DNA of 64,000 nt from Yponomeuta sedellus (taxonomy: Eukaryota; Arthropoda; Insecta; Lepidoptera; Yponomeutidae), in assembly GCA_934045075.1 (NCBI GenBank), contig OW203740.1, forward strand, positions 15,946,944 through 16,010,943. The letters run 5' to 3'. A program made the translations under genes and the position numbers. Below the pieces are notes generated by a model. That model saw only the letters and a list, made by a program, of their open reading frames with translations, was not told where the DNA came from and searched no databases. How positions within the stretch are numbered: the first letter of the stretch is position 1; each line of letters begins with the position of its first letter. This document shows, one piece after another, positions 31,387 through 40,330 of this stretch.

Positions 31387-31725
31387 ACCTTACATCTGTA
31401 TCCCAGAGGGGATGCAGAGGATTAGGGACTGCCACTTGCCACTGTCCTGATCACCTTCGCTTCATCAACGTTCATAAGTCATTGCATGCACGCACGCCGG
31501 TTCCGGGCACTTTTATGGTCCCCTTTGCTAATACATCCCCTATTTGGTCGACGCCCGCCGCCTGGGACGTCCCTTACCGGCCCTTCCACTCACATTCGCA
31601 ATACAATATTTTTTTTCGTCAATCTTTCTTCCTTCATCCTCTCTACATGTCCAAACCAACGCAACATTCCTGTCTCAATTAACGTCACTACATCCTCTTT
31701 CAGTCCACAACGTTCTCTAATCAGA
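31387..31725 (-). pseudogene. LINE V C-terminal remnant
   Basis: On the minus strand it parallels 48570-48880: the LRWFGHV-like start near 31650, a GxGRPR-type block near 31560, then NVDEA (31480) and the 'tctgggatacagatgtaagg' end. Frames are broken. The (TATG)n array starts where the short tail would. Confidence 0.75.
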
Positions 31726-31985
31726 CTTTGTGTATCCTGTCATTCCAAGTATTTATTGGTATTTTCAGGCTTTTGATTTGGTCAGAAGTCACAACCGTCC
31801 ATACTGTAGGTCACTGGGCTTCGCGCGGCTGAAGAATGCGGTCGCCAGTTTTGCAACAAGTTCGCGTCTCCCTTTCACTCTCGAGGCTTGGCCGTCACCC
31901 GTCTCGCTCTCGAAGGCCGAGCGCGGAGCTTTCGACTGGTGCCATCTTCGGAAGTCCGACGGGATTCCGAACAGATTAAGGTAGG
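31726..31985. other. GC-rich unassigned block
   Basis: Open in two frames for about 70 to 80 codons (plus frame contains SLGFARLKNAVASF and FDWCHLRKSDGIPNRLR). A donor-like 'aggtaggtatg' follows at 31980. I do not recognise the protein on either strand. Confidence 0.35.
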
Positions 31986-32250
31986 TATGATCAAAACACA
32001 GCATCCAATTGTTAAAAAAAAGTTGAATGACTTCAAGTCAGCAGTGTTCATACTACCGTGAGTCTATGGCTGATATTTTACGAGGAAACTCGGCGGCGAG
32101 TCTCTAAAATGCATAGTTGTTCAATAGAGTCATATTCGTCCAATAATGGTCGTTTCATTCACACTATCGGTAGTGGTAACTAAACGCATTGCAATGGTAT
32201 AACCCGTGTTACTTAACTCGGCGCCTAACGCGATTCGATCTTCTTCGCGT
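31986..32250. mobile_element. Repeat N, longest copy
   Basis: 'cggcgagtctctaaaatgca', 'ttgttcaatagagtcatatt', 'tttcattcacactatcggta' and 'cgcgattcgatcttcttcgc' recur in order at 35330-35495, with the core also at 24956. No ORF, tRNA-like head or TIR was seen. Confidence 0.6.
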
Positions 32251-32278
32251 GAAATGTCTTTTTAATTTGACTATATTA

Positions 32279-32541
32279 TTTTTAATGCACTAAACCGTGC
32301 TAAGGACAATTCAAAAACCTATTTAGAGGCTAAAAATTCCACCCATGCCGGGCTTCGAACTCGTGACCTCTGGCTATCCGTGCCAGCGCTCTTTCCAACT
32401 GAGCTAATGGACGACTCACCTGCATCAGTGAAATTTCGAACCTCTTTACAATTATCTCTGTATTACGTACAGGCAGCGACATCAGGCTTAAGTAATTTTC
32501 ATCACTTGCAGCCCCGAGTACCTACTTTGCAGTTAGGTTTT
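32279..32541 (-). mobile_element. Family A, near complete
   Basis: From 'tttttaatgcactaaaccgt' through the tRNA-like part (B box 'gggcttcgaactcgtgac' decayed) to 'ctactttgcagttagg'. Confidence 0.85.
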
Positions 32542-32689
32542 GACATTGTACATATAGGTACATTTACCTTTTTAATTTTCCCGGGTTATACGCCTGGAAT
32601 CACATTGTAATAACTTTGTAGAATACCAAATTGAGGCAACTAACAACCATTGTCATGCTTACGAGTATATCATTCTATTGACAAACTAT

Positions 32690-32812
32690 GTAAGATAAGA
32701 TAAGATAAGATAAGAATATTCTTTATTGTACACCAGAGCACATATTATAAAACATGTAAATATACAAAGTACAATTGGCGGCCATATTGCTAAAAGCAAT
32801 TACGTAACTATG
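32690..32812 (-). mobile_element. LINE 3' end
   Basis: Reversed (TTATC)n tail, 'gaatattctttattgtacac' and 'caattggcggccatattgct'. Same family as 30650 with a different 3' UTR. Confidence 0.7.
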
Positions 32813-32835
32813 TACGTATTAGACGTCTCTAGGTT

Positions 32836-33142
32836 TCCCACACTCTAAGCGTAAGCAACGGCGCGTGCCTTGTAATGGGACGCATGCTACTGGTTAAGAG
32901 TATATTTTTAATATGATGCAAGCATATTGCCATTTAAAATTGTTTTTTTTATTACTATCTGTTAGCTATAAAGCATATTGCCATTTAAAATTGTTTTTTT
33001 TTATAACTATCTGTTAGTTATTAAAAAAAAACAATTTTAAATGGCAATATGCTTGCATCATATTAAAAATATACTTTTAACCAGTAGCCTATATGCGTCC
33101 CATTACAAGGCAAACGCCGTTGCTTACGCTTAGAGTGTGGGT
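32836..33142. repeat. Palindrome of about 300 bp
   Basis: The left arm (32838-32950: 'cccacactctaagcgtaagc', 'gctactggttaagagtatat', 'gatgcaagcatattgccatt') returns as its reverse complement at 33015-33141. The centre also holds a direct repeat of 'gcatattgccatttaaaatt'. The right outer part continues into SINE C text. Confidence 0.88.
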
Positions 33143-33615
33143 TTAAATACCATACGTGCCCACCGCGGATTGGCGATTTCAGGTGGCAAAGTGTGTAAAC
33201 GGTAGAAACAAGGTTTTTAGGGGAAGAAAAATTGTAAATGTTGCATAGAAATTTACGATAATCTAACACTTTTTCTGGTTCCAAACTAGGATACCATATG
33301 CTATGTTCTCGGAAAAGTATATGCTTAAAGTATTTGTTCAAGTTATTTGTCGAGCATTAACACATTAGTGATCGTATAATTATTTTTGGAGAGTAAATAT
33401 TTGAGCAATTTTCGTTCCTCTCAAAGCAGTAAGTACAATAAGAGCGTCACAGTACGCTACAGTACAGGCGTTGAAAAATGTTTCGTTAAACGTTTATCTG
33501 TTGTCTTGAAAGTACATTTTTTCGATACATTTTTTGCGGTGCAGCTGGATACATACAAAGCAATCCAACTGAAGTTTTTTTATTCGAACATCATTGATTT
33601 TCTGCTGATATTCTT
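33143..33615. other. SINE C scrap, SINE body scrap, unassigned sequence
   Basis: 33150-33190 is SINE C ('cccaccgcggattggcgatt'). 33218-33303 repeats the 30003 body. The rest is unassigned. Confidence 0.5.
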
Positions 33616-33740
33616 TGACCTATTTAGAGGCTAAAAATTCAACCCATGCCGGGACTCGAACCCGCCACCTCTGGCACGGTTAGCCAGGTACAATAGGTTT
33701 TTTAAAATGGTCCTTAGCACGGATTAGTGCATTAAAAAGA
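33616..33740. mobile_element. Family A copy with 5' inversion
   Basis: Minus-oriented tRNA-like half to 'cacggttagccagg', then the plus-oriented tail 'ccttagcacggattagtgca' and an A-rich end. Same architecture as 9692-9812. Confidence 0.75.
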
Positions 33741-33801
33741 ATATAATTATATTCTTTGTGTACAATAGAGAAGTAAGAATTTTTTGTAAGTAAGTCAGCT
33801 G

Positions 33802-34096
33802 AGTGCTTAGTGCGAGTTTGACGGATCCAATCGAATGACTTTACTACCGCGTTAATCGAGCATCGAGTAGTAAATTAACCGTTCGAACTGACAAAACGCT
33901 GTCACAGTACAACTCGCACTCGCGTTTATTCGTGTTTTGGCTGGTAAACGTGTTCACTTCTCAACGTAAACCATTACAACTCGCACTCAGCAATTTTAAT
34001 TTCCATACTTGTCGCTAGGTGGCGCTTCCTCGATGCCATAGAAATATTAGTTTACGTTAACGCGATCGAGTAGTTAAAAAACTCGCACTAAGCACT
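33802..34096 (-). mobile_element. CWG-MITE copy 3 (295 bp)
   Basis: Full-length, same orientation as copy 2. Flanked by CTG on both sides (33799-33801, 34097-34099). The right flank is the tail region of a 5S-SINE; the matching SINE tip is missing on the left. Confidence 0.85.
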
Positions 34097-34431
34097 CTGC
34101 TAGGGCAAGAGTCTTTTCCTGCATCACAGGGCAGCTTAGGCCATACTCCACCACGGGGCCCAAGTCCGGGCTGGCGGAGGATTGTAAGACAGTGGCGGGT
34201 CTTACTGTCGAAAGTAATCAAGCCGTCCATAAGGCTTCTGACATGGCTTAACGACTGCCATTACGTGATGGCTGGCACCGGCTTCACGTGCTTTGCGAAG
34301 CACAGAAGCTCTTGGAAAATATGCCAATAGTGGTAGTCACGGGACGCTCGTCCAGCACCTGACCGCGCCTTTTGTTGCTATGCGAAGTGATTGATTCCAA
34401 TCACTCGGCTGCACTATGCGACATGCGCTTC
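34097..34431 (-). mobile_element. 5S-SINE lacking its 3' tip
   Basis: 5S-like head at 34350-34431 and body are present. The last 30 bp are replaced by the MITE. Confidence 0.8.
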
Positions 34432-34479
34432 ACAATACCAACATAAATTATAAATAAAATAATCTAACATATTATGGAT

Positions 34480-34709
34480 ATTCCGTGCTTCGCAAGGCAT
34501 GTTAAGCACTTGGTGCCGGCTGCCGTCGATAGATGGCAGTCGTCAAGCCAAGTCAGAGGCCTTAGGGCGGCTTGAAAAATTCTCACAGTAAGACCAGTCA
34601 CTAGTCTTCCAAGCCTCCACAAATCCGGACTTGGCCCCGTGGTGGAGTATGGCCTATACCTACCTCAGGGAAGAGACCCGTGCCCCTCGGTGGGGACAAA
34701 ATGATGAGG
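34480..34709 (+). mobile_element. 5S-SINE, second subfamily, headless
   Basis: Starts at 'ttccgtgcttcgcaaggcat', carries the 'gccgtcgatagatggcagtc' variant and ends 'cggtggggacaaaatgatga'. Confidence 0.8.
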
Positions 34710-34761
34710 TTTTATGATCATTATGAATATAAAATAAGTTATGCTAACATAATAGACTCAC

Positions 34762-34954
34762 ATTCGCTGTCATGACTGTTTCTGGAGTGGAACCCGCGGA
34801 TCTGCTCGTTGACATAGTTGTTGCTCTTGGGCACATTAAGGGCGCTGCGGATGCCCACCGACGAGTTGTCCAAGTGCCCGGGCCCAATCTTGGGCACGTG
34901 GCTCGAGCAGTACACTTCTTTGTCTTCGGTCCAGTGCTGGTTATTGTAGTAAGT
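34762..34954 (-). CDS. Hil: Hillarin exon 2 (second half of LIM domain)
   Basis: Encodes 64 codons plus one base, beginning TYYNNQHWTEDKEVYCSSH and continuing to VNEQIRGFHSRNSHDSE. Acceptor tttccccacag and donor gtgagt frame it. Phase 0 on entry matches exon 1, and the single leftover base matches exon 3. C66 and H69 of the assembled protein supply the last two zinc ligands of the LIM domain begun in exon 1 (C-x22-C-x2-H spacing to C43). The stretch VPKxGPGHLDxxSVGIRxALN after the LIM domain is, from memory, strongly conserved in insect hillarin. Role: cytoskeletal or septin-associated protein in Drosophila; here inferred by similarity. Confidence 0.92.
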
Positions 34955-35329
34955 CTGTGGGGAAAGAAGAAACTTTTATTGTTTTACACTTATTACATTT
35001 GTCAAATATGTGTGTTAGGATAATATGGCAAGTGTATTGGTAAATAAATATTACTATTACTTGTGGCGAACTCCTCCCTGTCTATTCGGTTTTTTATTGT
35101 TTTTAAGAAGACTGTTACTTGGTTATTGTGTTTGAAATATTTTGTGTTGTTGTCAAGTAGTTAGTTTTTCTGCCTCTGTGTTTAGTTCATTAATATCATA
35201 ATATTACGGGGATTTCTACGTTTCTGTTATCAATCGTATAGAAGTCATATAGCCAATTATTTCCGTTGTTTTCAATACTGTTTAAATTTACGTTAAGCTG
35301 ACCAAGAATTACAAAAGCAGCTCGGAACA

Positions 35330-35495
35330 ACGATCTGGGCGGCGAGTCTCCAAAACGCATAGTAGTTCAATAGAGCCATATTAGTCAGGTAATGGTAGTT
35401 TCATTCACACTATCGGTAGTCTAGTAACCAATCGCATTGCAATGGTACAGCCCGTGCTACTTAACTAGGCGTCTCGCGCGATTCAATCTTCTTCC
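35330..35495. mobile_element. Repeat N copy
   Basis: Matches 32086-32245 from 'ggcgagtctccaaaacgcat' to 'cgcgattcaatcttcttc'. It borders the 794-bp duplication exactly. Confidence 0.65.
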
Positions 35496-36289
35496 AAATT
35501 GAGGCAAATAACAACTATTGTTATTATAAAGACCGCAACTTGTACTGTACTGCTATTTTTTAAGTCTCTTATGTAATCCCTGGTGTACATGCAATAAAAA
35601 ATATTCTATCTATCTATTGTCGTGCTTATATCATTGTATTGAAAACAGATGTAGTATTAGACTCTGGGGCCTGAGTCGGATTATTGACAGCGGCTGGATG
35701 AAGATGGCCGACGACCGAAATAAGAGGCGTGCCTTACATGGGGCTTATGTCCATTGTCCAGAACGGAGAACTGGCTGATTGAATGATTGAAACTTACGTC
35801 TATTTTAAGAGTCCAATGTATAAACGGTTTTATTTATACAAATACGATTCCTCTAAAACACTTCTCAGTGGCAGTTTAAATAGTCTGTGGTTACGTTTTT
35901 CTACGCCACAGACTAACTTCAATGCCTCTGAAAAGTGTTTAATTAAGTGTAAAGAATCTTGTCTTTTCAAATAACAGCGAAAAAGTGTAAAAATATTTTT
36001 TTAGAATGTTAAATGTTTTGTTGAGATTATCACAAAGATATAAAACACGTTGGCTTCGTCTGTTTTTTCTAAGACCTTAGAACAAAAGTTTTTACACAAG
36101 TATCTATCTTCTTCTTCTTCTTCAGGCTATATTAGTCCACTGCTGGACATAGCCCTCCCCTAATGAGCAAAAGGTTGTGCCATCATTGGGGGGTAATGCC
36201 CATAATCCCCACGCTGGGCATGCGGGTTGGGGATCGCAGTTTGGTGGAATTGTACTGCAGGGGGTGCTGCTGCCCACCCCCCGGTTTGT
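35496..36289. repeat. 794-bp duplication, copy 1
   Basis: Identical to 36411-37204 at nearly every position I compared, with scattered single-base differences (gtctatttt/tctatctta, ctcctctaa/ttactctaa type changes). It contains a LINE tail, the hairpin repeat O (35857-35942) and a repeat G copy on the minus strand from 36105. Confidence 0.93.
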
Positions 36290-36405
36290 GTCTCTTAGTC
36301 GCCATTTACGACACCCGAGGGAAGAATTTGGGTTGGTGCTATTCTCTAAGCCGACACCACACAGCATAATGGAAGTTATATGGAAGTTACTAGGTGTGCA
36401 TCGAC
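36105..36405 (-). mobile_element. Repeat G plus unique flank
   Basis: Core G sequence on the minus strand from 36120. After 'ttgggttggtgctattctct' it continues into non-repeat flank (36360-36405) which reappears, inverted, at 37692-37745. Confidence 0.8.
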
Positions 36406-36410
36406 TCGAC

Positions 36411-37204
36411 AAATTGAGGCAAATAACAACTATTGTTATTATAAAGACCGCAACTTGTACTGTACTGCTATTTTTTAAGTCTCTTATGTGATCCCTGGTG
36501 TACATGCAATAAAAAATATTCTATCTATCTATTGTCGTGCTTATATCATTGTATTGAAAACAGATGTAGTATTAGACTCTGGGGCCTGAGTCGGATTATT
36601 GACAGCGGCTGGATGAAGATGGCCGACGACCGAAATAAGAGGCGTGCCTTACATGGGGCTTATGTCCATTGTCCAAAACGGAGAACTGGCTGATTGAATG
36701 ATTGAAACTTACTTCTATCTTAACAGTCCAATGCATAAACGGTTTTATTTATACAAATACGATTACTCTAAAACACTCCTCAGTGGCAGTTTAAATAGTC
36801 TGTGGTTACGTTTTTCCACGCCACAGACTAATTTCAATGCCTCTGAAAAGTGTTTAATTAAGTGTAAAGAATCTTGTCTTTTCAAATAACAGCGAAAAAG
36901 TGTAAAAATATTTTTTTAGAATGTTAAATGTTTTGTTGAGATTATCACAAAGATATAAAACACGTTGGCTTCGTCTGTTTTTTCTAAGACCTTAGAACAA
37001 AAGTTTTTACACAAGTATCTATCTTCTTCTTCTTCTTCAGGCTATATTAGTCCACTGCTGGACATAGCCCTCCCCTAATGAGCAAAAGGTTGTGCCATCA
37101 TTGGGGGGTAATGCCCATAATCCCCACGCTGGGCATGCGGGTTGGGGATCGCAGTTTGGTGGAATTGTACTGCAGGGGGCGCTGCTGCCCACCCCCCGGT
37201 TTGT
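36411..37204. repeat. 794-bp duplication, copy 2
   Basis: Starts at the same base ('aaattgaggcaaataacaac') 915 bp downstream of copy 1 and breaks off in 'ccccccggtttgta', where copy 1 has 'tttgtgtctc'. Includes the second hairpin O at 36772-36857. Confidence 0.93.
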
Positions 37205-37359
37205 ATCTATCTATCTGCCTACCATAATATTTTAGACATAGTTTTCAATTACCATCAGGCGAGACTGGATTCAAGTAACACCCTGTCTTACAGAAAAAAA
37301 CTAGACCTACATTATAATTAATTTACCGAGTCTACTGTATTTTCATGAAGTACCTCCTA

Positions 37360-37495
37360 TCCCCGGCTGGGGACAAAACAACCCCAGATTTTTGATGTTT
37401 ACGTGTTTGTGAAGTCACTGTTTCTGGTTCCCACGACACAAGGTATCCTAGTGTAGGGCCAGAAGCAATGTATGTGCTTGTATGTAAAAATATAA
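37360..37495 (+). mobile_element. SINE F body
   Basis: 'ccccggctggggacaaaaca' (end of the tRNA-like head) then 'tgtttctggttcccacgaca' and 'gggccagaagcaatgtatgt'. Confidence 0.75.
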
Positions 37496-37689
37496 AAGCT
37501 TAAATTATCTCTGAAAAATAATTAATCCCAAAAATAATTCTTCTACTGATAACTTCGTTAATATACTGATAACTTCTGTCACAGATTATAACCCTTTTAG
37601 TTACTTTCTCTCGGTAATTGGACTACAGAGAGTACGCACGCGTATTTCTATCGAAAAAAATGTTCGTAATGATGCAAAGGAAACGTCGG

Positions 37690-38011
37690 TTTCGGGAAGG
37701 GCGTCGGGAAATGCACACCTAGTAACTTCCACATAACTTCCATTATGCTGTGTGGTGTCGGCTTAGAGAATAGCACCAACCCAAATTCTTCCCGCGGGTG
37801 TCGTAAATGGCGACTATGAGACACAAACCGGGGGGTGGGCAGCAGCGCCCCCTGCTGTACAATTCCACCAAACTGCGATTCCCAACCCGCATGCTCAGCG
37901 TGGGGATTATGGGCATTACCCCCAATGATGGCACAACCTTGCGCTATGGCGCTCATTAGGGGAGGGCTATGTCCAGCAGTGGACTAATATAGCCTGAAGA
38001 AGAAGAAGAAC
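37690..38011 (+). repeat. Inverted third copy of the G-plus-flank segment
   Basis: 'gcacacctagtaacttccac' and 'cattatgctgtgtggtgtcg' are the reverse complement of 36360-36405, followed by repeat G to gaagaagaag. Because unique flank is included, this is a segmental copy, not an independent insertion of G. Confidence 0.85.
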
Positions 38012-38105
38012 TTCCACACACCCACCCACGGTGTGGGAATCGAACCCACGACCTCGGTCTTGGTGACCAAGTGCCTTAACAGCTAAACCAACGTGGCAGT
38101 CAGTA
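38012..38105 (-). mobile_element. tRNA-like SINE head (J)
   Basis: Minus strand: 'cacgttggtttagctgttaa' (A box) and 'cgtgggttcgattcccacac' (B box) give a plausible tRNA-like cloverleaf, but it lies in SINE context ('gactgccacgttgg' is shared with E-type heads). No CCA-side or terminator evidence for a real tRNA gene. Confidence 0.65.
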
Positions 38106-38134
38106 CGCTACTGCTACGATAAAGTTCAGTTTTT

Positions 38135-38250
38135 ATATATTAAACGGGTCTAACCTACAGCGTCGGAGTGGTCCCTTCACCCATTTAGTGTGAGTGAAGA
38201 TACCACTGGACGCTGTATCAATCATCTCATTACGTAGATGCAAAAAAGGC
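38135..38250 (+). mobile_element. SINE D 3' part
   Basis: 'cagcgtcggagtggtccctt', 'ataccactggacgctgtatc' and 'catctcattacgtagatgca' are the terminal body of SINE D. Preceded by a 'tatattaaacgggtctaacc' Penelope-like tip. Confidence 0.75.
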
Positions 38251-38732
38251 CAATATATAATGTATGCGTATTGCGTATCATTAAGAAAAACTAAAGTTCA
38301 GTTTATCGCCACAAAAAAAGAAAGAAAGAAATTTATTACTTATACGAACATCTTACATACCTACTTCATAAAGTATAAACATAATTTTTACAGATAGGTA
38401 ATGTTTGACAGAAATGTATGTTAATTAATATATGACATGTCGAAAATCAAACTAGGTCACCCTGTACTATGATTTTCGACGCCACCTTTAAGGTTTTCAT
38501 CTGGCACACATAAGTATTCGGCAATTAAGTTATTAAGCAACCCAAACAAAACTTCACTATTTTTTTTTTCACTTTATACCGGTAGGTACAAGCAGAAATA
38601 AACAAACACAGGTAGGTACAAAGCAGAAAAATAAACATTACATTGTTGGTACCTGTAGCTTGGTACGACGTAACAAATTTATGTATAACTTAAAACAATA
38701 CAAAAAGGCGAAAGTATGTTAGTATTTTTTAT
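38251..38732. other. Unassigned intronic sequence
   Basis: No gene recognised. Contains a local near-duplication of 'aggtaggtacaagcagaaat' at 38582-38630. Confidence 0.4.
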
Positions 38733-39205
38733 GTAGTCTAAATATGTCCCACTGCAGGGCACAGGCCTTCTCTCAGAGAGAGAATATGGGCCTAATTGCC
38801 ACGCGTGCCCACCGCTTATTGGCGATTGGCAAAAATATGTGTAAGTATATAAATAATGTGTAAGTTTTTCTTTTTCCTTTTTTTTTGCACGCCCGCATTT
38901 TCGTTATACCTCCTGCGGTTGACTGGTAGAAAATGCTTATGGCATTAAGTTCGCCGCATTGTACGATTTTATGGTGCAATAAAGTATTAATAATAATAAT
39001 TTCAAGCGCTGAGGCATTTGAAAGCCTCAGACGCTCAGGTTTCCTCACGATGTTTTCCTTCACATTTAGTGAGTGGTTTTGCTACTGTAACTTCACAAAT
39101 GTACATAACTTAGAAAACAAAGTCATTGGTATCTTAATCGAACCTGGGTCTCTCGTCTTCGAGTCCATCGTTGTTGACCCACTGAGCTTCCGACGCTCTT
39201 GTTAG
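38733..39205 (-). mobile_element. SINE C split by a LINE insertion
   Basis: 38733-38833 ('ccactgcagggcacaggcct' to 'ggcgattggcaa') and 39000-39205 ('ttcaagcgctgaggcatttg' to the decayed head) join without loss around 167 bp of LINE. Confidence 0.82.
38834..39000 (+). mobile_element. 5'-truncated LINE 3' end with (AAT)n tail
   Basis: 'gcggttgactggtagaaaat', 'ttcgccgcattgtacgattt' and 'tggtgcaataaagtattaat' end in aataataat. Inserted in SINE C; an 'aa' overlap at the junctions is all that is visible of a TSD. Confidence 0.8.
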
Positions 39206-39274
39206 TATAAAATCTTCTTATCTTATAGTACAGTCGACAGCACATCAACCTTTACATACCTACACTCTAATCAG

Positions 39275-39446
39275 TGAGGCCTTCTAGGCGGCTTGATAAC
39301 ATCAGACAGTAAGGCCCGTCACTATCTTACCATCCTCCACCAACCCGGACTTGGCGCCCGTGGGTGGTGGAGTATGGCCTAATCTTCCTGCGGTGCAGGA
39401 AGAGACTCTTGCCCCAGCAGTGGGGACATACAAGGGTTGATATGGA
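39275..39446 (+). mobile_element. 5S-SINE 3' half
   Basis: From 'gtgaggccttctaggcggct' to 'acatacaagggttgatatgg'. It lies just 100 bp downstream of the hillarin exon 1 donor. Confidence 0.82.
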
Positions 39447-39547
39447 CGATGACCACGACTCTAATCAGTTATGTTAAGGACGACTTTACAACAAACTCGT
39501 AAAAATTGACCTGCTGTCGACTTTACAGTTGAAAAGTTCAGTCTTAC

Positions 39548-39697
39548 CTTCAGGGTCAACTTGGTCCCGCAGACAGCGCACTTGAAGCAGCCACTGTGGA
39601 AGAACGTAAAGTCCTTCAAGGGACCAACTCGGTCCACCTGATACACGATCTCGTTGCATCGGAAGCAAGTGCTCTCGTAGAAATTCGGCCGGTACAT
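39548..39697 (-). CDS. Hil: Hillarin exon 1 with start codon (first LIM zinc finger)
   Basis: Fifty codons from ATG at 39697: MYRPNFYESTCFRCNEIVYQ, then VDRVGPLKDFTFFHSGCFKC and AVCGTKLTLK. Zinc ligands of the LIM domain are C11, C14 (x19) H34, C37, C40 and C43; the last two are in exon 2. The donor AAG|GTAAGA leaves phase 0. The ATG is the likely start because MYRPNFYEST is, from memory, the N-terminus of insect hillarin and no in-frame upstream exon join is seen. LIM domains bind partner proteins. In Drosophila, hillarin is reported to associate with septins, and its vertebrate relative is kyphoscoliosis peptidase. An intron interrupts the LIM domain between the two fingers. Confidence 0.93.
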
Positions 39698-39934
39698 CGT
39701 GACGTCACTTCATACTTCACACTGACACCACTGCACTAGAACACTGAATTACTGCAACCACTTCGCAATGTTCTTCACTTTTACCGCTGACTAGATTTTC
39801 AACGCTGAAAATTTTCACCGTTCATTATTTACTTTTCTGTGGTGTTGAATATTGAACAAGAATCGCGCTGTGTGGTTATGGATGGTTATTTTTAGTTAAG
39901 TACATTTGCGAATTTTGTAGTCGCGTTAATTGTG
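39698..39934 (-). promoter_or_regulatory. Hil: Hillarin 5' UTR / proximal upstream region
   Basis: Non-repeat sequence immediately upstream of the start codon. 39779-39895 contains 'cattatttactt' and 'gttgaatattgaacaag', which recur in a second copy further upstream (40205-40330). No clear TATA box at a fixed distance. Transcription start not determinable by eye. Confidence 0.5.
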
Positions 39935-40200
39935 AAGGAAAACATCGTGAGGAAACCTGCGGCTTGGTTGGTTCCGCACGTACTGACTAGTCTTTCCTGT
40001 GGGCTAGGCCGAATAAGCTGTCAGGATGTTATAGGTGCTGGGCAAGCCTACACCATCAAAAATCATGTCCCTGGCACTAGCCGAGTGGCCAATTTATCTA
40101 TTTAGTGTGAGTGAATATGCCACTGGACGCTGTATAAATCTTTTTTGAACTAAAACTTTCGTATAAATCATCTCATCACGTAGATGCAGAGGTCTATAAT
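39935..40200 (+). mobile_element. SINE D inserted in the hillarin 5' flank
   Basis: Headless D: 'tgaaggaaaacatcgtgagg', 'cgcacgtactgactagtctt', 'ataggtgctgggcaagccta', 'ccactggacgctgtataaat' and 'tcatcacgtagatgcagagg'. It lies between the two copies of the upstream block. Confidence 0.8.
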
Positions 40201-40204
40201 TTTT

Positions 40205-40330
40205 TTTTCACCATTGCCGCGGACTAGCTATTCAACGCTGAAATTTTCATTGTGCATTATTTACTATTGTCGGTACGGGATGTTGAATATTGAACAACAT
40301 TCACGCTGTGTGGTTTTGAGTGGTTCTTTT
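40205..40330 (-). repeat. Second copy of the hillarin upstream block
   Basis: Aligns with 39779-39895: 'attcaacgctgaaattttca', 'tgcattatttact', 'ggatgttgaatattgaacaa' and 'cacgctgtgtggtt'. Clearly similar but diverged, so the duplication is not recent. Confidence 0.75.

Larger units (their letters stand above)
11751..34761 (-). other. Hil: Hillarin intron 2 (about 23 kb)
   Basis: The interval between the exon 2 donor (gtgagt at 34761) and the exon 3 acceptor. I saw no further exon that would preserve phase 1. It is filled with the repeats listed separately. A small skipped or alternative exon cannot be excluded by eye. Confidence 0.75.
34955..39547 (-). other. Hil: Hillarin intron 1 (4.6 kb)
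   Basis: Runs between the exon 1 donor (gtaagact, first base 39547) and the exon 2 acceptor. 34955-35330 is unassigned. The rest holds the duplication and SINEs listed separately. Confidence 0.85.

Noticed and set aside
34772..35023. Plus-strand ORF over hillarin exon 2
   Set aside because: Antisense shadow; the minus strand has the LIM ligands and matching splice phases.
38012..38105. tRNA gene on the minus strand
   Set aside because: A and B boxes are good, but flanks match tRNA-derived SINE heads and no terminator or independent gene context is visible.
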